A stretch of 20,729 nt of DNA from DTU064 sp045588245 (GTDB lineage: Bacteria > Bacillota > Clostridia > Oscillospirales > CAG-272), in assembly GCA_045588245.1 (NCBI GenBank), contig JAZNDW010000040.1, positions 1 through 20,729 on the forward strand, in the 5' to 3' direction. Below the pieces are notes generated by a model. It was not told the DNA's origin. It did not search any database and saw nothing but the letters and a program-made list of their open reading frames with translations. Made by a program: the position numbers and the translations under genes. Shown here one piece after another: positions 12,734-20,729 of the stretch (position 1 is its first letter; the number at the start of each line of letters is the position of its first letter).

Positions 12734-15157
12734 TCACTCGCTGCGCTGCAGCTTTGCAAACGATGCCATAAGCTTTTTCGTGCCGACGTTATCGAAGATG
12801 ATCTCGTACATCACGTCAGCTCCCATGAGCTTCGCCGAGATGACCTCGCCTCTGCCGAACGTACGGTGGCGGACGATATCGCCCGGACGGAACGTTTCCG
12901 TCGGCGCTTTCGGCTTCGGCATCGACGTGGGTGTCGGCTTTGCGCCGACGCCCTCCCTGAAGCGCGGGGACGCCGAAAATGCGCTCTGTTGAGGTATCGT
13001 TCTTTCCGTCCGTTTCGGTGCGTAACGCACCGTGTCGGCGTCGATGAGCTCCTCGGGGATCTCGTCGATGAAGCGTGATTGTGGATTATACCTCGTCTGT
13101 CCGTAAAGCAGGCGCGAGTGCGCCCTCGTTACGATGAGGTTTTTTTTCGCGCGCGTTATCGCGACATAGGCAAGTCTGCGTTCCTCCTCAAGCTCTGTTT
13201 CATCGGACGACGACTGCATTCCGGGGAAGAGTCCTTCCTCCATGCCCGGCAGGAAAACGACGGGAAATTCGAGTCCCTTTGAGCCGTGTATCGTCATAAG
13301 CACGACGGCATCCGCGTCCTCGTCGTATTTATCGACCTCGGAAACGAGCGCGACCTCCTCAAGAAAGCCGCTGAGCGTTGCGTCTTCGTTTTTATCGTAT
13401 TCGTAAGCGTTTGAGATGAGCTGATCTAGGTTAGCGACGCGCTCTTTTTCAGCCTCGCCGCCCGCTTCAAGCATCGCTTTGTAGCCCGTGAGCTCTATCG
13501 TGCGCTCGACGGTCTCGGCGACCGTCGCCGTTGCCGCGTATTCGCGGAGCGTTTCTATCATCCGCACAAACTCCGCAAACGCGCCTGCCGTACGTGCGAG
13601 CGCGATGTAGCCGCCTGCGCGGCTGATTACGTTATACAGCGACACGCCCTCAATGAAAGCGATCTGCTCCGCCGCCGTGACGGCGGCAGGTCCGATCTTG
13701 CGTTTTGGCTCATTTATGATGCGTTTCAGGCGCAATCCGTCATCGGAATTGATGAGCAGGCAAAGATACGCGATGATATCCTTGACCTCCTTACGGTCAT
13801 AAAAACGCAAGCCGCCGAGCAGCCTGTGCGGAATACCCGACTTCGCCATCGCCGTTTCGATCGGCGAGGATTGCGCGTTCATACGGTAAAGCACGGCGAA
13901 ATCGCGGTACTTTGCACCTGCGCTGACGAGGTTTTCGATCATATTTATGATGAATTTTGCCTCTTCGTTCTGATCGGGAAGCTCACGGAGCATAATTTTC
14001 GCGCCTGCGTCACCCTGCGTCCAGAGCTTTTTACCTTTGCGCGAACGATTGTGACCGATAACGGCATTCGCCGCGTTTAGGATCGTTTTCGTTGAACGGT
14101 AATTCTCCTCCAGTTTGATGACCTTGACGTTACCGTATTCGCGGTCAAAGCCGAGGATATTCTCTATCGTCGCGCCGCGGAAGCGGTATATGCTCTGGTC
14201 GTCGTCGCCGACGACCATGAGATTATTGTGCTCGCCTGTCAGAAGTGCGGTGAGCACGAACTGCGCGTGGTTTGTGTCCTGATATTCGTCTACCGACACG
14301 TAGCGGAAGCGGCGGCGGTAATATTCCTTTATCTCCTCGTTTTCGCGGAGCAAAATGACCGTTTTCAGAACGATATCGTCAAAATCGACGGCGTTATTCT
14401 CGTATAGGCGCTCCTGATACATACGGTATATCTGTGCGACTCTGTCGGCGCGGAAGTCACCTCCCGTCGCCGCGGCAAATTTGTCCGCCGTTACGAGCCG
14501 ATCCTTTGCGCGCGAGATCGTATTCATCACCGTTTTGATCGGCATCGTTTTCTCGTCGATGTTGAGCTTTTTCATGCAGTCGGAGATCAGCCGTTTTGAG
14601 TCGTCGGTGTCGTACACCGTGAACCCCGGGCGAAGCCCGACGGCATCTCCGTGTCGGCGAAGAATACGCATACAGATCGAATGGAACGTCCCCGCCCAGA
14701 TATCGTCTGCCGCTTTCGTGCCCGCTTCGTCATCTCCGTCGTTGAGTGCTGAGGCGAGGCGGCTTTTGATCTCGCCTGCCGCTTTGTTTGTGAACGTTAT
14801 CGCAAGCATCGCCCACGGCGGACAGGGATTGTGTTTGAAATCGGGCAAAACGTACTTTTCGATATCTTCGGGCGACATCATCGAAAGTGCGTATTCATAG
14901 CGCAACAGTGCGCCCTCGTCAGCGTCCGCGGGAACAAAATCGCTCTCATACATGTCACCGTATTTGATTATATGTACGATACGCTTGACGAGTACCGTCG
15001 TTTTCCCACTTCCTGCGCCTGCGAGAACGAGAAGCGGTCCCGACACCGTCGTTACCGCTTCGCGCTGCATAGCATTCAGTTTTCCGTAAGCGAGGTCGAA
15101 AAGCCTGCGCTTATATTCGTTATATCTGCGGACAAAGTCCGCGGAATGATTTGCCAT
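12734..15157 (-). CDS. pcrA: ATP-dependent DNA helicase PcrA/UvrD family
   Basis: An 807-residue SF1A 3'-5' helicase for repair and replication-conflict resolution. Motifs in order: Q-motif LNAMQREAV (near 27-35), Walker A AGAGSGKTT at 46-54, motif Ia ITFTNKAAGEI, motif II VDEYQDTN, motif III VVGDDDQSIYRFRG, motif V TIHGSKGLEFPVVFLPG and motif VI RRLAYVAITRAKK. The C terminus (FRPGDIVRHRTFGRGEVISA) is the PcrA Tudor-like domain that contacts RNA polymerase. About 40 residues are inserted between motifs I and Ia (DMYESDFVPADADEG...), a feature I associate with Oscillospirales PcrA. I chose ATG 15157, 22 bp after the GH43 stop; a GTG at 15214 would overlap that gene. No strong promoter is seen at its start, so read-through from the sugar operon is possible. 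Confidence 0.95.
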   Translation of the reverse strand: MANHSADFVRRYNEYKRRLFDLAYGKLNAMQREAVTTVSGPLLVLAGAGSGKTTVLVKRIVHIIKYGDMYESDFVPADADEGALLRYEYALSMMSPEDIEKYVLPDFKHNPCPPWAMLAITFTNKAAGEIKSRLASALNDGDDEAGTKAADDIWAGTFHSICMRILRRHGDAVGLRPGFTVYDTDDSKRLISDCMKKLNIDEKTMPIKTVMNTISRAKDRLVTADKFAAATGGDFRADRVAQIYRMYQERLYENNAVDFDDIVLKTVILLRENEEIKEYYRRRFRYVSVDEYQDTNHAQFVLTALLTGEHNNLMVVGDDDQSIYRFRGATIENILGFDREYGNVKVIKLEENYRSTKTILNAANAVIGHNRSRKGKKLWTQGDAGAKIMLRELPDQNEEAKFIINMIENLVSAGAKYRDFAVLYRMNAQSSPIETAMAKSGIPHRLLGGLRFYDRKEVKDIIAYLCLLINSDDGLRLKRIINEPKRKIGPAAVTAAEQIAFIEGVSLYNVISRAGGYIALARTAGAFAEFVRMIETLREYAATATVAETVERTIELTGYKAMLEAGGEAEKERVANLDQLISNAYEYDKNEDATLSGFLEEVALVSEVDKYDEDADAVVLMTIHGSKGLEFPVVFLPGMEEGLFPGMQSSSDETELEEERRLAYVAITRAKKNLIVTRAHSRLLYGQTRYNPQSRFIDEIPEELIDADTVRYAPKRTERTIPQQSAFSASPRFREGVGAKPTPTSMPKPKAPTETFRPGDIVRHRTFGRGEVISAKLMGADVMYEIIFDNVGTKKLMASFAKLQRSE

Positions 15158-15179
15158 GACTGTTTTTTGTTTATTTCCT

Positions 15180-16130
15180 TTATTTTCTATATTCGAAGAC
15201 GGGTCTGCCGTCACCGTCGAAGCTGACCTCCATCACGTGTGCGTGGCGGTTCGGATCGTAGAGCGGATCGCCCACGATCTTCTCGTAGGGACGCGCATGA
15301 TAGATACAGAGAACGGTTTCTCCGTCCTCAGCAACGGTGAAGCTGTTGTGGCCGGGGCCGTATATGCCGAGCTCCGCGTCCGTCTTCAGCACGGGATAGC
15401 GCGACTTGCGCCAGCTGTTGCGGTCGAGCAGGTCTGCGCCGCAGTCTGCCTCCATCATGCCCATGCAGTAGCAGGCGCCCGTAGCGGAGGATGAGAACGT
15501 AACGTAGATCTTACCGTTTTTGATGAGAACGGCAGGTCCTTCGTCAACCCAGTGGCCGATGCGTTCCCAATCGTAATCGGGCGTTGTGAGGAGCATTCCG
15601 GGAGTCTTGAGCTTCCACGGTGTCTCCATCTTTGCAATATAGAGATTGGAGGCAAGGTGACCGTTGCCGAACGATGTCTTTTCCGCCCAGATGTAATAAC
15701 GTTCGCCGCCGTATTCAAAAACGGTCGCGTCGAGCGAAAAGCCCGTGAAGGAAACGATATCATCATCGGCACGCTGAATCTTGCCGAGCTCGCGCCACGG
15801 CCCTGCCATAGGATCGTCGCTTTCGCACTGCAGAACGTAGGGACGGATCTTCCAGATGTCATCTTTTTCACCTGCGGCGAAGTAGATATAGAATTTGCCG
15901 TCAAGGAAGTGCATTTCGGGAGCCCAGATGTGCTTGGACATAATGCCCGATTCGTGCTTCTGCCAAACGACAGCGGTTTCTGCGTCGGTAAGACCGTTTA
16001 CGGTCTTCGAGCGGCGAAGCTCGATGCAATCGTATGCAGGAACGGAGCCTGTGAAGTAGTAATATCCGTCCGTGTGACGGTATACGTACGGGTCGGCTCT
16101 CTGCGGTACTAACGGCGCGTTATAGATCAT
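15180..16130 (-). CDS. Glycoside hydrolase family 43 (arabinofuranosidase/arabinanase-like)
   Basis: A 316-residue single-domain enzyme of the five-bladed GH43 propeller. The three catalytic carboxylates are visible: base Asp13 in QRADPYVY, pKa-modulating Asp134 in GFSLDATVF, and acid Glu197 in WVDEGPAV. The GPGHNSF motif with His261, the usual ligand to the active-site ion, is also present. Pattern and length resemble exo-alpha-1,5-L-arabinofuranosidase groups such as GH43_26, but specificity cannot be read by eye. No signal peptide is present, so it should act on imported oligosaccharides. ATG 16130 follows AAGAGGT. The gene is 26 bp after a larger GH43 and 22 bp before pcrA. Confidence 0.92.
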   Translation of the reverse strand: MIYNAPLVPQRADPYVYRHTDGYYYFTGSVPAYDCIELRRSKTVNGLTDAETAVVWQKHESGIMSKHIWAPEMHFLDGKFYIYFAAGEKDDIWKIRPYVLQCESDDPMAGPWRELGKIQRADDDIVSFTGFSLDATVFEYGGERYYIWAEKTSFGNGHLASNLYIAKMETPWKLKTPGMLLTTPDYDWERIGHWVDEGPAVLIKNGKIYVTFSSSATGACYCMGMMEADCGADLLDRNSWRKSRYPVLKTDAELGIYGPGHNSFTVAEDGETVLCIYHARPYEKIVGDPLYDPNRHAHVMEVSFDGDGRPVFEYRK

Positions 16131-16156
16131 GTTGTTACCTCTTTATTCAATCAAAT

Positions 16157-17932
16157 TTATTTTACTGTTACTTCGACTTCCACGTTCGTCAGCTCGGGGG
16201 CAAGATCGCGTTCTTCGGTAAGACCGAGCACGGGATCGCCGTCGATATCGAAATGGACGCGGCGGATGCCCGAGCTTCGCGGCATATGAACGCCGGGTCT
16301 GCCGTGATACGTGTTCCAGACGTCGCCTTCGTCGTCGATAACGTAGGCGTTGTGTCCCGTTCCGAACTCGCCGCGAACCGTTGCCGAGGACATAAGCGGA
16401 TAGTTGATCTTCGTCCACGATTTCGGATCGTGCAAGTCGCTGCCGTATTCGGCGGAGAGCATCGCCACAACGTAAGTTTCGTCAACCATTGCGGCGGAGT
16501 ACGTCACGATGAGCTTCTTTTCGGTGAAAAGCGGGTACGGGCCTTCGTCTACGAAGGTGACGTTATTCGCCCAGCCGTAATCCGGCTTTGAAATGGCGAC
16601 GGGCTCCGTGATAAGCCGCCACGGCTCGTCCGGATCGATCTCGGCAAGATAGAGCCATGCGCCGTAGTCGCAGGGATTATAGCGGCGCTGAGACCATATT
16701 ACGTAATAGTGGCCGTCTATCTCAAATTCGGTCATGTCAAGCGTAATGCCGAGTGTATAAAGGGGGCTGCCGTCTGCCTTGACGACAAGGCGGGACATTT
16801 CCCAATCTGAAGCCACCATGGGATTGCCGCCGTGGCGAAGCTTCATAACGTGGCAGCGCTCGTTCGGGAATCCGTTTGGCGTTGCCGCGTGGAATATGTA
16901 AAGCTCACCTTTTATCTCGTGAAATTCGGGAGCCCACAGGAGCCCTTTCATATGCGGATACATCGTCGTGTCAAGCAGCTTTATCTCCTGCGCCGTTACG
17001 AGTGCGGGGATACTGTCCGCCTCTCGTATATAAAGCGAATTGTTGCCGTCACGGTCGTTCGTTGCGATGAAGTAATATTTGCCGCCCCAACGTCCGATGC
17101 AGGGGTCGGCGCGATGCCACGCGATGGGAAACTCGTAGCGGTCCTGATGAATGCGTCCCTTTACGGTATACGTGCCGGGACGGCTGTAATCGACGTCGCC
17201 GTCGTACCAATCGATGCGCTTTTTCGCCGTCGTGCCGTCGCTGTAGTGCGCCGTCACGCGAGTTGCCCAAAGCTCGTCGCGGCTCGAAACGGTGATAGCC
17301 TCGGGAACGTCGATGGAGGTGTTCTTCGCAACTGTGAGTTTCTTATAAAGGTAGTCTGCCTCCTCGTCCGAGAGCTCAATGACGTTGCGGGGGCGCACAC
17401 CCTCGATCTTTTCGGGGGACGCCGTTTCGTAAACAGGCTCCTCGCCGGGCAGTACCTCTTCGTCGCCGGACATGAGGGATTCGCCCTTGACGGCGTGCCA
17501 GCCGTCGGCATCGAGCCAGCGCAGGATATATCCGCCGTTCACAGGCTCGCAGGCCACGTCCTCAATATAGGAATCAGACAGCTTTATCATTCCGTCCTCG
17601 GTATAATGAACGAGATCGGAAGACGAAAAACAAATGATACATCCGCGACGGCTTTCGTCGGGAAAATTCTCCTTCATTTCGGCGCGCAGTGAGATCGCAA
17701 CGACACCGAAGCCGCCCGAATGTTTTCTGTAAACGAACGGTTTGGCAATGCTTTTCGGCGCAAGCGTTCCGTCCGGATTGTCTGCGGCGCGCGCGAAAAG
17801 CACGCCGTAGTTATGGTTAAGCGGGACAAATCCGTTGCCCGTGTCAAGAGCGAGGTGCAGGCTTGCCGCAAGCTTTGAAGAATATATATTCTGCTCCTTT
17901 GGCTCACGTGTGTAGGCTAATAGTTTTTTCAT
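16157..17932 (-). CDS. Multidomain GH43 glycosidase with N-terminal propeller-like region and Ig-like domain
   Basis: A 591-residue protein in three parts. The N-terminal region (about 1-175: LLAYTREP..., SLHLALDTGNGF...) resembles the extra propeller or accessory segment found in some GH43 proteins. A bacterial Ig-like (Big_4-type) domain follows at about 205-270 (TAHYSDGTT..., RPGTYTVKGR). The GH43 catalytic domain runs from about 271 to the end. Catalytic residues: Asp276 (HRADPCIG), Asp399 (ITLDMTEF) and Glu463 (FVDEGPYP), with GTGHNAY as the ion-binding His motif. No signal peptide is seen, unusual for a protein with an Ig-like domain. The start ATG 17932 has only a distant AAAGG. It belongs to the operon with the aldolase and the smaller GH43. 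Substrate is probably an arabinose- or xylose-containing oligosaccharide. Confidence 0.88.
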   Translation of the reverse strand: MKKLLAYTREPKEQNIYSSKLAASLHLALDTGNGFVPLNHNYGVLFARAADNPDGTLAPKSIAKPFVYRKHSGGFGVVAISLRAEMKENFPDESRRGCIICFSSSDLVHYTEDGMIKLSDSYIEDVACEPVNGGYILRWLDADGWHAVKGESLMSGDEEVLPGEEPVYETASPEKIEGVRPRNVIELSDEEADYLYKKLTVAKNTSIDVPEAITVSSRDELWATRVTAHYSDGTTAKKRIDWYDGDVDYSRPGTYTVKGRIHQDRYEFPIAWHRADPCIGRWGGKYYFIATNDRDGNNSLYIREADSIPALVTAQEIKLLDTTMYPHMKGLLWAPEFHEIKGELYIFHAATPNGFPNERCHVMKLRHGGNPMVASDWEMSRLVVKADGSPLYTLGITLDMTEFEIDGHYYVIWSQRRYNPCDYGAWLYLAEIDPDEPWRLITEPVAISKPDYGWANNVTFVDEGPYPLFTEKKLIVTYSAAMVDETYVVAMLSAEYGSDLHDPKSWTKINYPLMSSATVRGEFGTGHNAYVIDDEGDVWNTYHGRPGVHMPRSSGIRRVHFDIDGDPVLGLTEERDLAPELTNVEVEVTVK

Positions 17933-17966
17933 AGTCGTACTGTGCCTTTCTTCGTTTATATCGGCT

Positions 17967-18785
17967 TCATTCGCCGAGGAAATCTTCTCTGTGCTTAACT
18001 CCGAAGAGGTTTGCGAGCGAGCGGAGCTCGTCGTCCTTGATCGTGTTGATGCGCGGCAGATGCGCGACCTTCATATAAAGCTCCGCCGCTTTTTCAACGG
18101 TCTCAACGAGCCCGAAGGTTTCGTCCATCGTTTTGCCCGCGCAGTAGATTCCGTGAAGTCCCCAGATAACGGTGCGGAACTCCTTCATCTTCTCTGCCGT
18201 TGCCTCACCGATACTGTTCGTACCGCACAGCATCCACGGCAAAACTCCTACGCCGTCCGGGAAAACGACGATACATTCCGAGCACATCTGCCAAAGCTCA
18301 TGCGTCACTTTTTTGTTGTCAAATTCGCAAACGAAGCCCATAGCGACGGTGTTTGTCGGGTGGCAGTGCATGATGACTCTGTTGTCGGGGTCAACCGAAA
18401 GACGTGCGATATGGCTCATCATGTGCGCCGGAAATTCGCTTGTGAACTTGCCGCCGTCAGAATATCCCCAAAGCAGCTCCGCCGTCGTGCCATCCTCCGC
18501 GATGCGGAGCACGCCGAGGGTGGATTCGGGATCGTTTTCAATGTGGCGGAAGTATTTGCCCGTACCGGTGACGAGAAAATATTTTCCTGCGAGCGGTTTT
18601 GCGTCAAATCCCGTCGGGATCGTGCGAAGCACGTCTGCGGTGTTGAGGTATTCTTTCACCTCTGCCTCTTCGAGCAGGACGCTGATGTTACCGCCGTTGC
18701 GCTCGTTCCAGCCGAGGCGGTACATATTCGATGTGATCTCTCCCATTTTCTTAATGAACGGGGCGTTTACAATATCTTTTTTCAT
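17967..18785 (-). CDS. rhaD: Rhamnulose-1-phosphate aldolase
   Basis: A 272-residue class II aldolase that splits L-rhamnulose 1-phosphate into dihydroxyacetone phosphate and L-lactaldehyde. The zinc ligands His140 and His142 (MHCHPTN) and His211 (GLHGIYCAG), catalytic Glu117 (TSEFPAH) and the substrate loop GWNERNGGNIS (25-35) all sit within one position of the numbering of the E. coli enzyme. I chose ATG 18785; the in-frame extension upstream crosses a hairpin and is not family sequence. The ribosome site is weak. It lies 59 bp after the transketolase C-part and 34 bp before the large GH43. No rhaA or rhaB is in the window, so use on another ketose phosphate cannot be excluded. Confidence 0.93.
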   Translation of the reverse strand: MKKDIVNAPFIKKMGEITSNMYRLGWNERNGGNISVLLEEAEVKEYLNTADVLRTIPTGFDAKPLAGKYFLVTGTGKYFRHIENDPESTLGVLRIAEDGTTAELLWGYSDGGKFTSEFPAHMMSHIARLSVDPDNRVIMHCHPTNTVAMGFVCEFDNKKVTHELWQMCSECIVVFPDGVGVLPWMLCGTNSIGEATAEKMKEFRTVIWGLHGIYCAGKTMDETFGLVETVEKAAELYMKVAHLPRINTIKDDELRSLANLFGVKHREDFLGE

Positions 18786-18803
18786 TTCAATCCATATAGG
18801 CAA

Positions 18804-18826
18804 GGGGAGGCCGAAAGCGCCTCCCC
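18804..18826 (-). promoter_or_regulatory. Intercistronic hairpin ahead of rhaD
   Basis: GGGGAGGC/GCCTCCCC, an 8-bp GC-rich stem with a 7-nt loop, between the transketolase C-part and rhaD. No T-run follows, so it is more likely a processing or mRNA-stability element than a terminator. A TATAAT at 18841-18836 (minus) just before it has no good -35. Confidence 0.55.
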
Positions 18827-18844
18827 CAAATCCCATTATATTAT

Positions 18845-19786
18845 TTATTTTTTAAGAGCGATAGCCGCCTTTGCCTTTGCGACAAGGTTTTCTGCGGTCA
18901 GACCGTAGATGTTCACAAGCTCCTTTGCAGGTCCGCTGTGACCGAACTCATCGTTGATGCCGAGGCGAACGACGGGTGTGGGAACCGTTCCCGAGAGAAG
19001 CTCACAAACAGCGGCGCCGAGACCGCCGATAACGGAAGCTTCCTCTGCCGTTACGATGGCGCCCGTTTCCTTTGCTGCGGCGAGGATGATCTCTTCGTCG
19101 AGGGGCTTGATCGTGTGGATGTTGATAACGCGGGCAGAGATGCCTTCGTTTAGAAGCAGCTCGCTTGCGCGGATCGCAGGCTCTACCATAAGTCCCGTTG
19201 CAACGATCGTAACGTCGTTACCGTCTACCATTTTGATGCCCTTGCCAATCTCAAATTTATAGTCGGGATTGTCGTTGATCACCGGAACTGCCATTCTGCC
19301 GAAGCGGAGGTAAACGGGTCCGTAGTAGTTGATAGCCGCTTCAACTGCCGCTCTTGCTTCAACGGCGTCGGAGGGGTTGATGACTACCATACCGGGGATA
19401 GTACGCATGAGGGCGATGTCCTCAAGGCACTGGTGGGACGCGCCGTCCTCACCGACGGTGATGCCTGCGTGAGTTGCGCCTATCTTAACGTTAAGATGAG
19501 GATAGCCGATAGAGTTTCTTACCTGCTCGAACGCTCTGCCCGATGCGAACATTGCGAACGTGGAGGCAAACGGAACGTATCCGGATGCGGCAAGACCTGC
19601 GGCAACGCAAGTCATGTTCGCTTCTGCGATACCGCAGTCGAAGTGACGGTCGGGATACTCTTTTTTGAAGAGATCCGTCTTTGTAGCGTTTGCAAGGTCA
19701 GCGTCTAAAACGACGAGTTTATCATATTTTGCGCCGAATTCGGCGAGAGCTTTTCCGTATGCTTCTCTGGTTGCTATAGCTGCCAT
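18845..19786 (-). CDS. tkt: Transketolase, C-terminal section (split enzyme)
   Basis: A 313-residue subunit with the pyrimidine-binding (PP) and C-terminal transketolase domains. The cofactor-activating Glu55 is in CGIAEANMTCVAAGLA. Typical motifs follow: FASTFAMFASGRAFEQVRN, THAGITVGEDGASHQ with the conserved His, and GGLGAAVCELL. It pairs with the N-terminal subunit encoded 33 bp upstream to form one TPP-dependent enzyme, which moves two-carbon units in the non-oxidative pentose phosphate pathway. ATG 19786 follows AAGAGGT at 9 bases. Two-gene transketolases are common in Firmicutes and archaea. Placement in a sugar operon suggests an inducible, dedicated copy. Confidence 0.95.
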   Translation of the reverse strand: MAAIATREAYGKALAEFGAKYDKLVVLDADLANATKTDLFKKEYPDRHFDCGIAEANMTCVAAGLAASGYVPFASTFAMFASGRAFEQVRNSIGYPHLNVKIGATHAGITVGEDGASHQCLEDIALMRTIPGMVVINPSDAVEARAAVEAAINYYGPVYLRFGRMAVPVINDNPDYKFEIGKGIKMVDGNDVTIVATGLMVEPAIRASELLLNEGISARVINIHTIKPLDEEIILAAAKETGAIVTAEEASVIGGLGAAVCELLSGTVPTPVVRLGINDEFGHSGPAKELVNIYGLTAENLVAKAKAAIALKK

Positions 19787-19819
19787 TATATTTTACCTCT
19801 TCCTTTCTTATGATCTGTC

Positions 19820-20656
19820 TCAAAGAGAGTCGCGGAGAGCTTTGAGCTCTGCAACAGCGATTTCGTACTGCTCTGCGTTCGGAGCCTTGCCGTGCCAGCC
19901 TGCATTATCCGTCATGTAAGAAACGCCGTTACCCTTGTGGGACTTTGCGATGATGGCGGTGGGCTTGCCCTTGCACTCGCGAGCCGCCTTGAATGCGGCT
20001 TCGAGCTCGTCGAAGTTGTGAGCGTCAACGGAGATTACGTTCCAGCCGAAAGCGAGAAGCTTTTCATCGTGGGGCGTGGGGTTCATAACGTCCGTGATCT
20101 TACCGTCGATCTGCAGTCCGTTCCAGTCGATGATGAGAACGAGGTTATCAAGATTGTAGTGAGCCGCGAACATAGCAGCTTCCCAGATCTGACCTTCCTG
20201 GCTTTCGCCGTCGCCGACGGCGGTGTAAACGCGCGCGCCGTTGCCCTTGAGCTTTGCGGCAAGCGCCATTCCGCACGCAACGGAGAAGCCCTGTCCGAGA
20301 GAGCCCGACGACATATCAACGCCGGGAACGCCCTTCATATCGGGGTGGCCCTGAAGGCGAGAATCTGCCTTTCTTAGGGTTATAACCTCTTCTACGGGGA
20401 AGAAGCCTCTGTGAGCGAGTACCGAATAGAGCGCGGGGGCCGCATGTCCTTTGGAAAGAACAATTCTATCACGGTTAGCCATTTTGGGGTTTGCAGGGTC
20501 GATATTCATTTTATCAAAATAGAGATATGTAAGCAAATCTGCTATTGATAAAGAGCCACCGGGATGGCCTGCCTTTGCGGCATGGATAGAATCAACGATT
20601 CCCCTTCTTACTTTTAGTGCAGTAATTTCTAACTGCTTTTTCTTACTAAGTTCCAT
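19820..20656 (-). CDS. tkt: Transketolase, N-terminal section (split enzyme)
   Basis: A 278-residue TPP-binding subunit. His31 in AGHPGGSLS and His71 in LSKGHAAPALY contact substrate and cofactor. The TPP/metal motif is G148-D-G-E-S-Q-E-G... ending at N179 (IIDWNG), and HPDMKGVPGVDMSSGSLGQG is intact. The protein stops after the first domain, as in other split transketolases. ATG 20656 is fixed by GGAGGAAA. It is the first gene of the run to pcrA. A palindrome at 20692-20706 lies just ahead and may be the operator. Confidence 0.96.
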   Translation of the reverse strand: MELSKKKQLEITALKVRRGIVDSIHAAKAGHPGGSLSIADLLTYLYFDKMNIDPANPKMANRDRIVLSKGHAAPALYSVLAHRGFFPVEEVITLRKADSRLQGHPDMKGVPGVDMSSGSLGQGFSVACGMALAAKLKGNGARVYTAVGDGESQEGQIWEAAMFAAHYNLDNLVLIIDWNGLQIDGKITDVMNPTPHDEKLLAFGWNVISVDAHNFDELEAAFKAARECKGKPTAIIAKSHKGNGVSYMTDNAGWHGKAPNAEQYEIAVAELKALRDSL

Positions 20657-20691
20657 TATTTTTCCTCCGCTTATGGAATTTTTTTATATAG

Positions 20692-20706
20692 GTCGGTCTG
20701 ACCGAC
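20692..20706. promoter_or_regulatory. Palindromic operator candidate before the transketolase-rhaD-GH43 operon
   Basis: GTCGGTC-T-GACCGAC is a perfect 7+1+7 palindrome 36 bp before the transketolase start, adjoining a TATATA (minus, 20690-20685) that could be the -10. The inner GGTCnGACC fits the GTnnnAC pattern known for FadR-subfamily GntR repressors. The regulator is not in the window. Confidence 0.6.
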
Positions 20707-20729
20707 AAATTCACTTAATATGCACTGCC

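Noticed and set aside
16832..17692. 286-codon plus-strand frame opposite the large GH43 gene
   Set aside because: It is antisense to a GH43 gene with intact catalytic motifs; its product has no recognisable domain and it has no ribosome site or promoter.
17991..18908. 305-codon plus-strand frame opposite rhaD
   Set aside because: A shadow of the GC-rich rhaD coding sequence; rhaD on minus has every catalytic residue.

Overview
The window looks like chromosomal DNA from an anaerobic, low-to-mid GC Firmicute, most likely a gut Clostridia (Oscillospirales or Christensenellales type). The grounds are AGGAGG-type ribosome binding sites, consensus TTGAnn/TATAAT promoters, a two-gene (split) transketolase, a sigma/anti-sigma pair of the clostridial type, Cys/His-motif lipoproteins next to an ABC exporter, and a PcrA helicase with a long insertion between motifs I and Ia. 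The genus cannot be named from sequence reading alone.

Layout. (1) 1-5261, minus strand: a four-gene operon of two paralogous secreted lipoproteins, an ABC-2-like permease with an internally duplicated architecture, and its ATPase, which runs off the left edge. (2) 5262-5651: an intergenic stretch with a strong terminator and a degenerate copy of the sigma/anti-sigma junction. (3) 5652-7189, minus: an ECF-like sigma factor and its single-pass anti-sigma factor behind a consensus promoter. (4) 7310-8036, plus: a TRIC/UPF0126 membrane protein; its stop codon lies inside the -35 box of the following tRNA-Gln(TTG). (5) 8083-12631: a block bounded by two oppositely oriented tRNA-Gln genes (TTG on plus, CTG on minus). 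It holds an APH/choline-kinase-fold protein with a duplicated promoter, a luxS-TIR two-gene operon, and a convergent second TIR-domain gene. Between that second TIR gene and tRNA-Gln(CTG) lies a 183-bp-offset duplication of the tRNA 3' end plus terminator, which looks like a recombination or attachment-site scar. (6) 12734-20729, minus: a long run, in transcription order transketolase N-part, transketolase C-part, rhamnulose-1-phosphate aldolase, two GH43 glycosidases and pcrA, with a 15-bp palindromic operator candidate at its head.

How the genes work together. The right block would release arabinose- or related sugars from oligosaccharides inside the cell (neither GH43 has a signal peptide) and feed deoxysugar/pentose catabolism through the aldolase and transketolase. 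The left block is a membrane and envelope module with its own sigma/anti-sigma neighbour. The most unusual part is the tRNA-bounded island: an AI-2 synthase (LuxS) cotranscribed with a TIR-domain protein, opposite a second TIR protein. Bacterial TIR domains are often NAD+-cleaving anti-phage effectors, so a density- or methyl-cycle-linked TIR defence locus is a testable hypothesis. Nothing in the window proves it.
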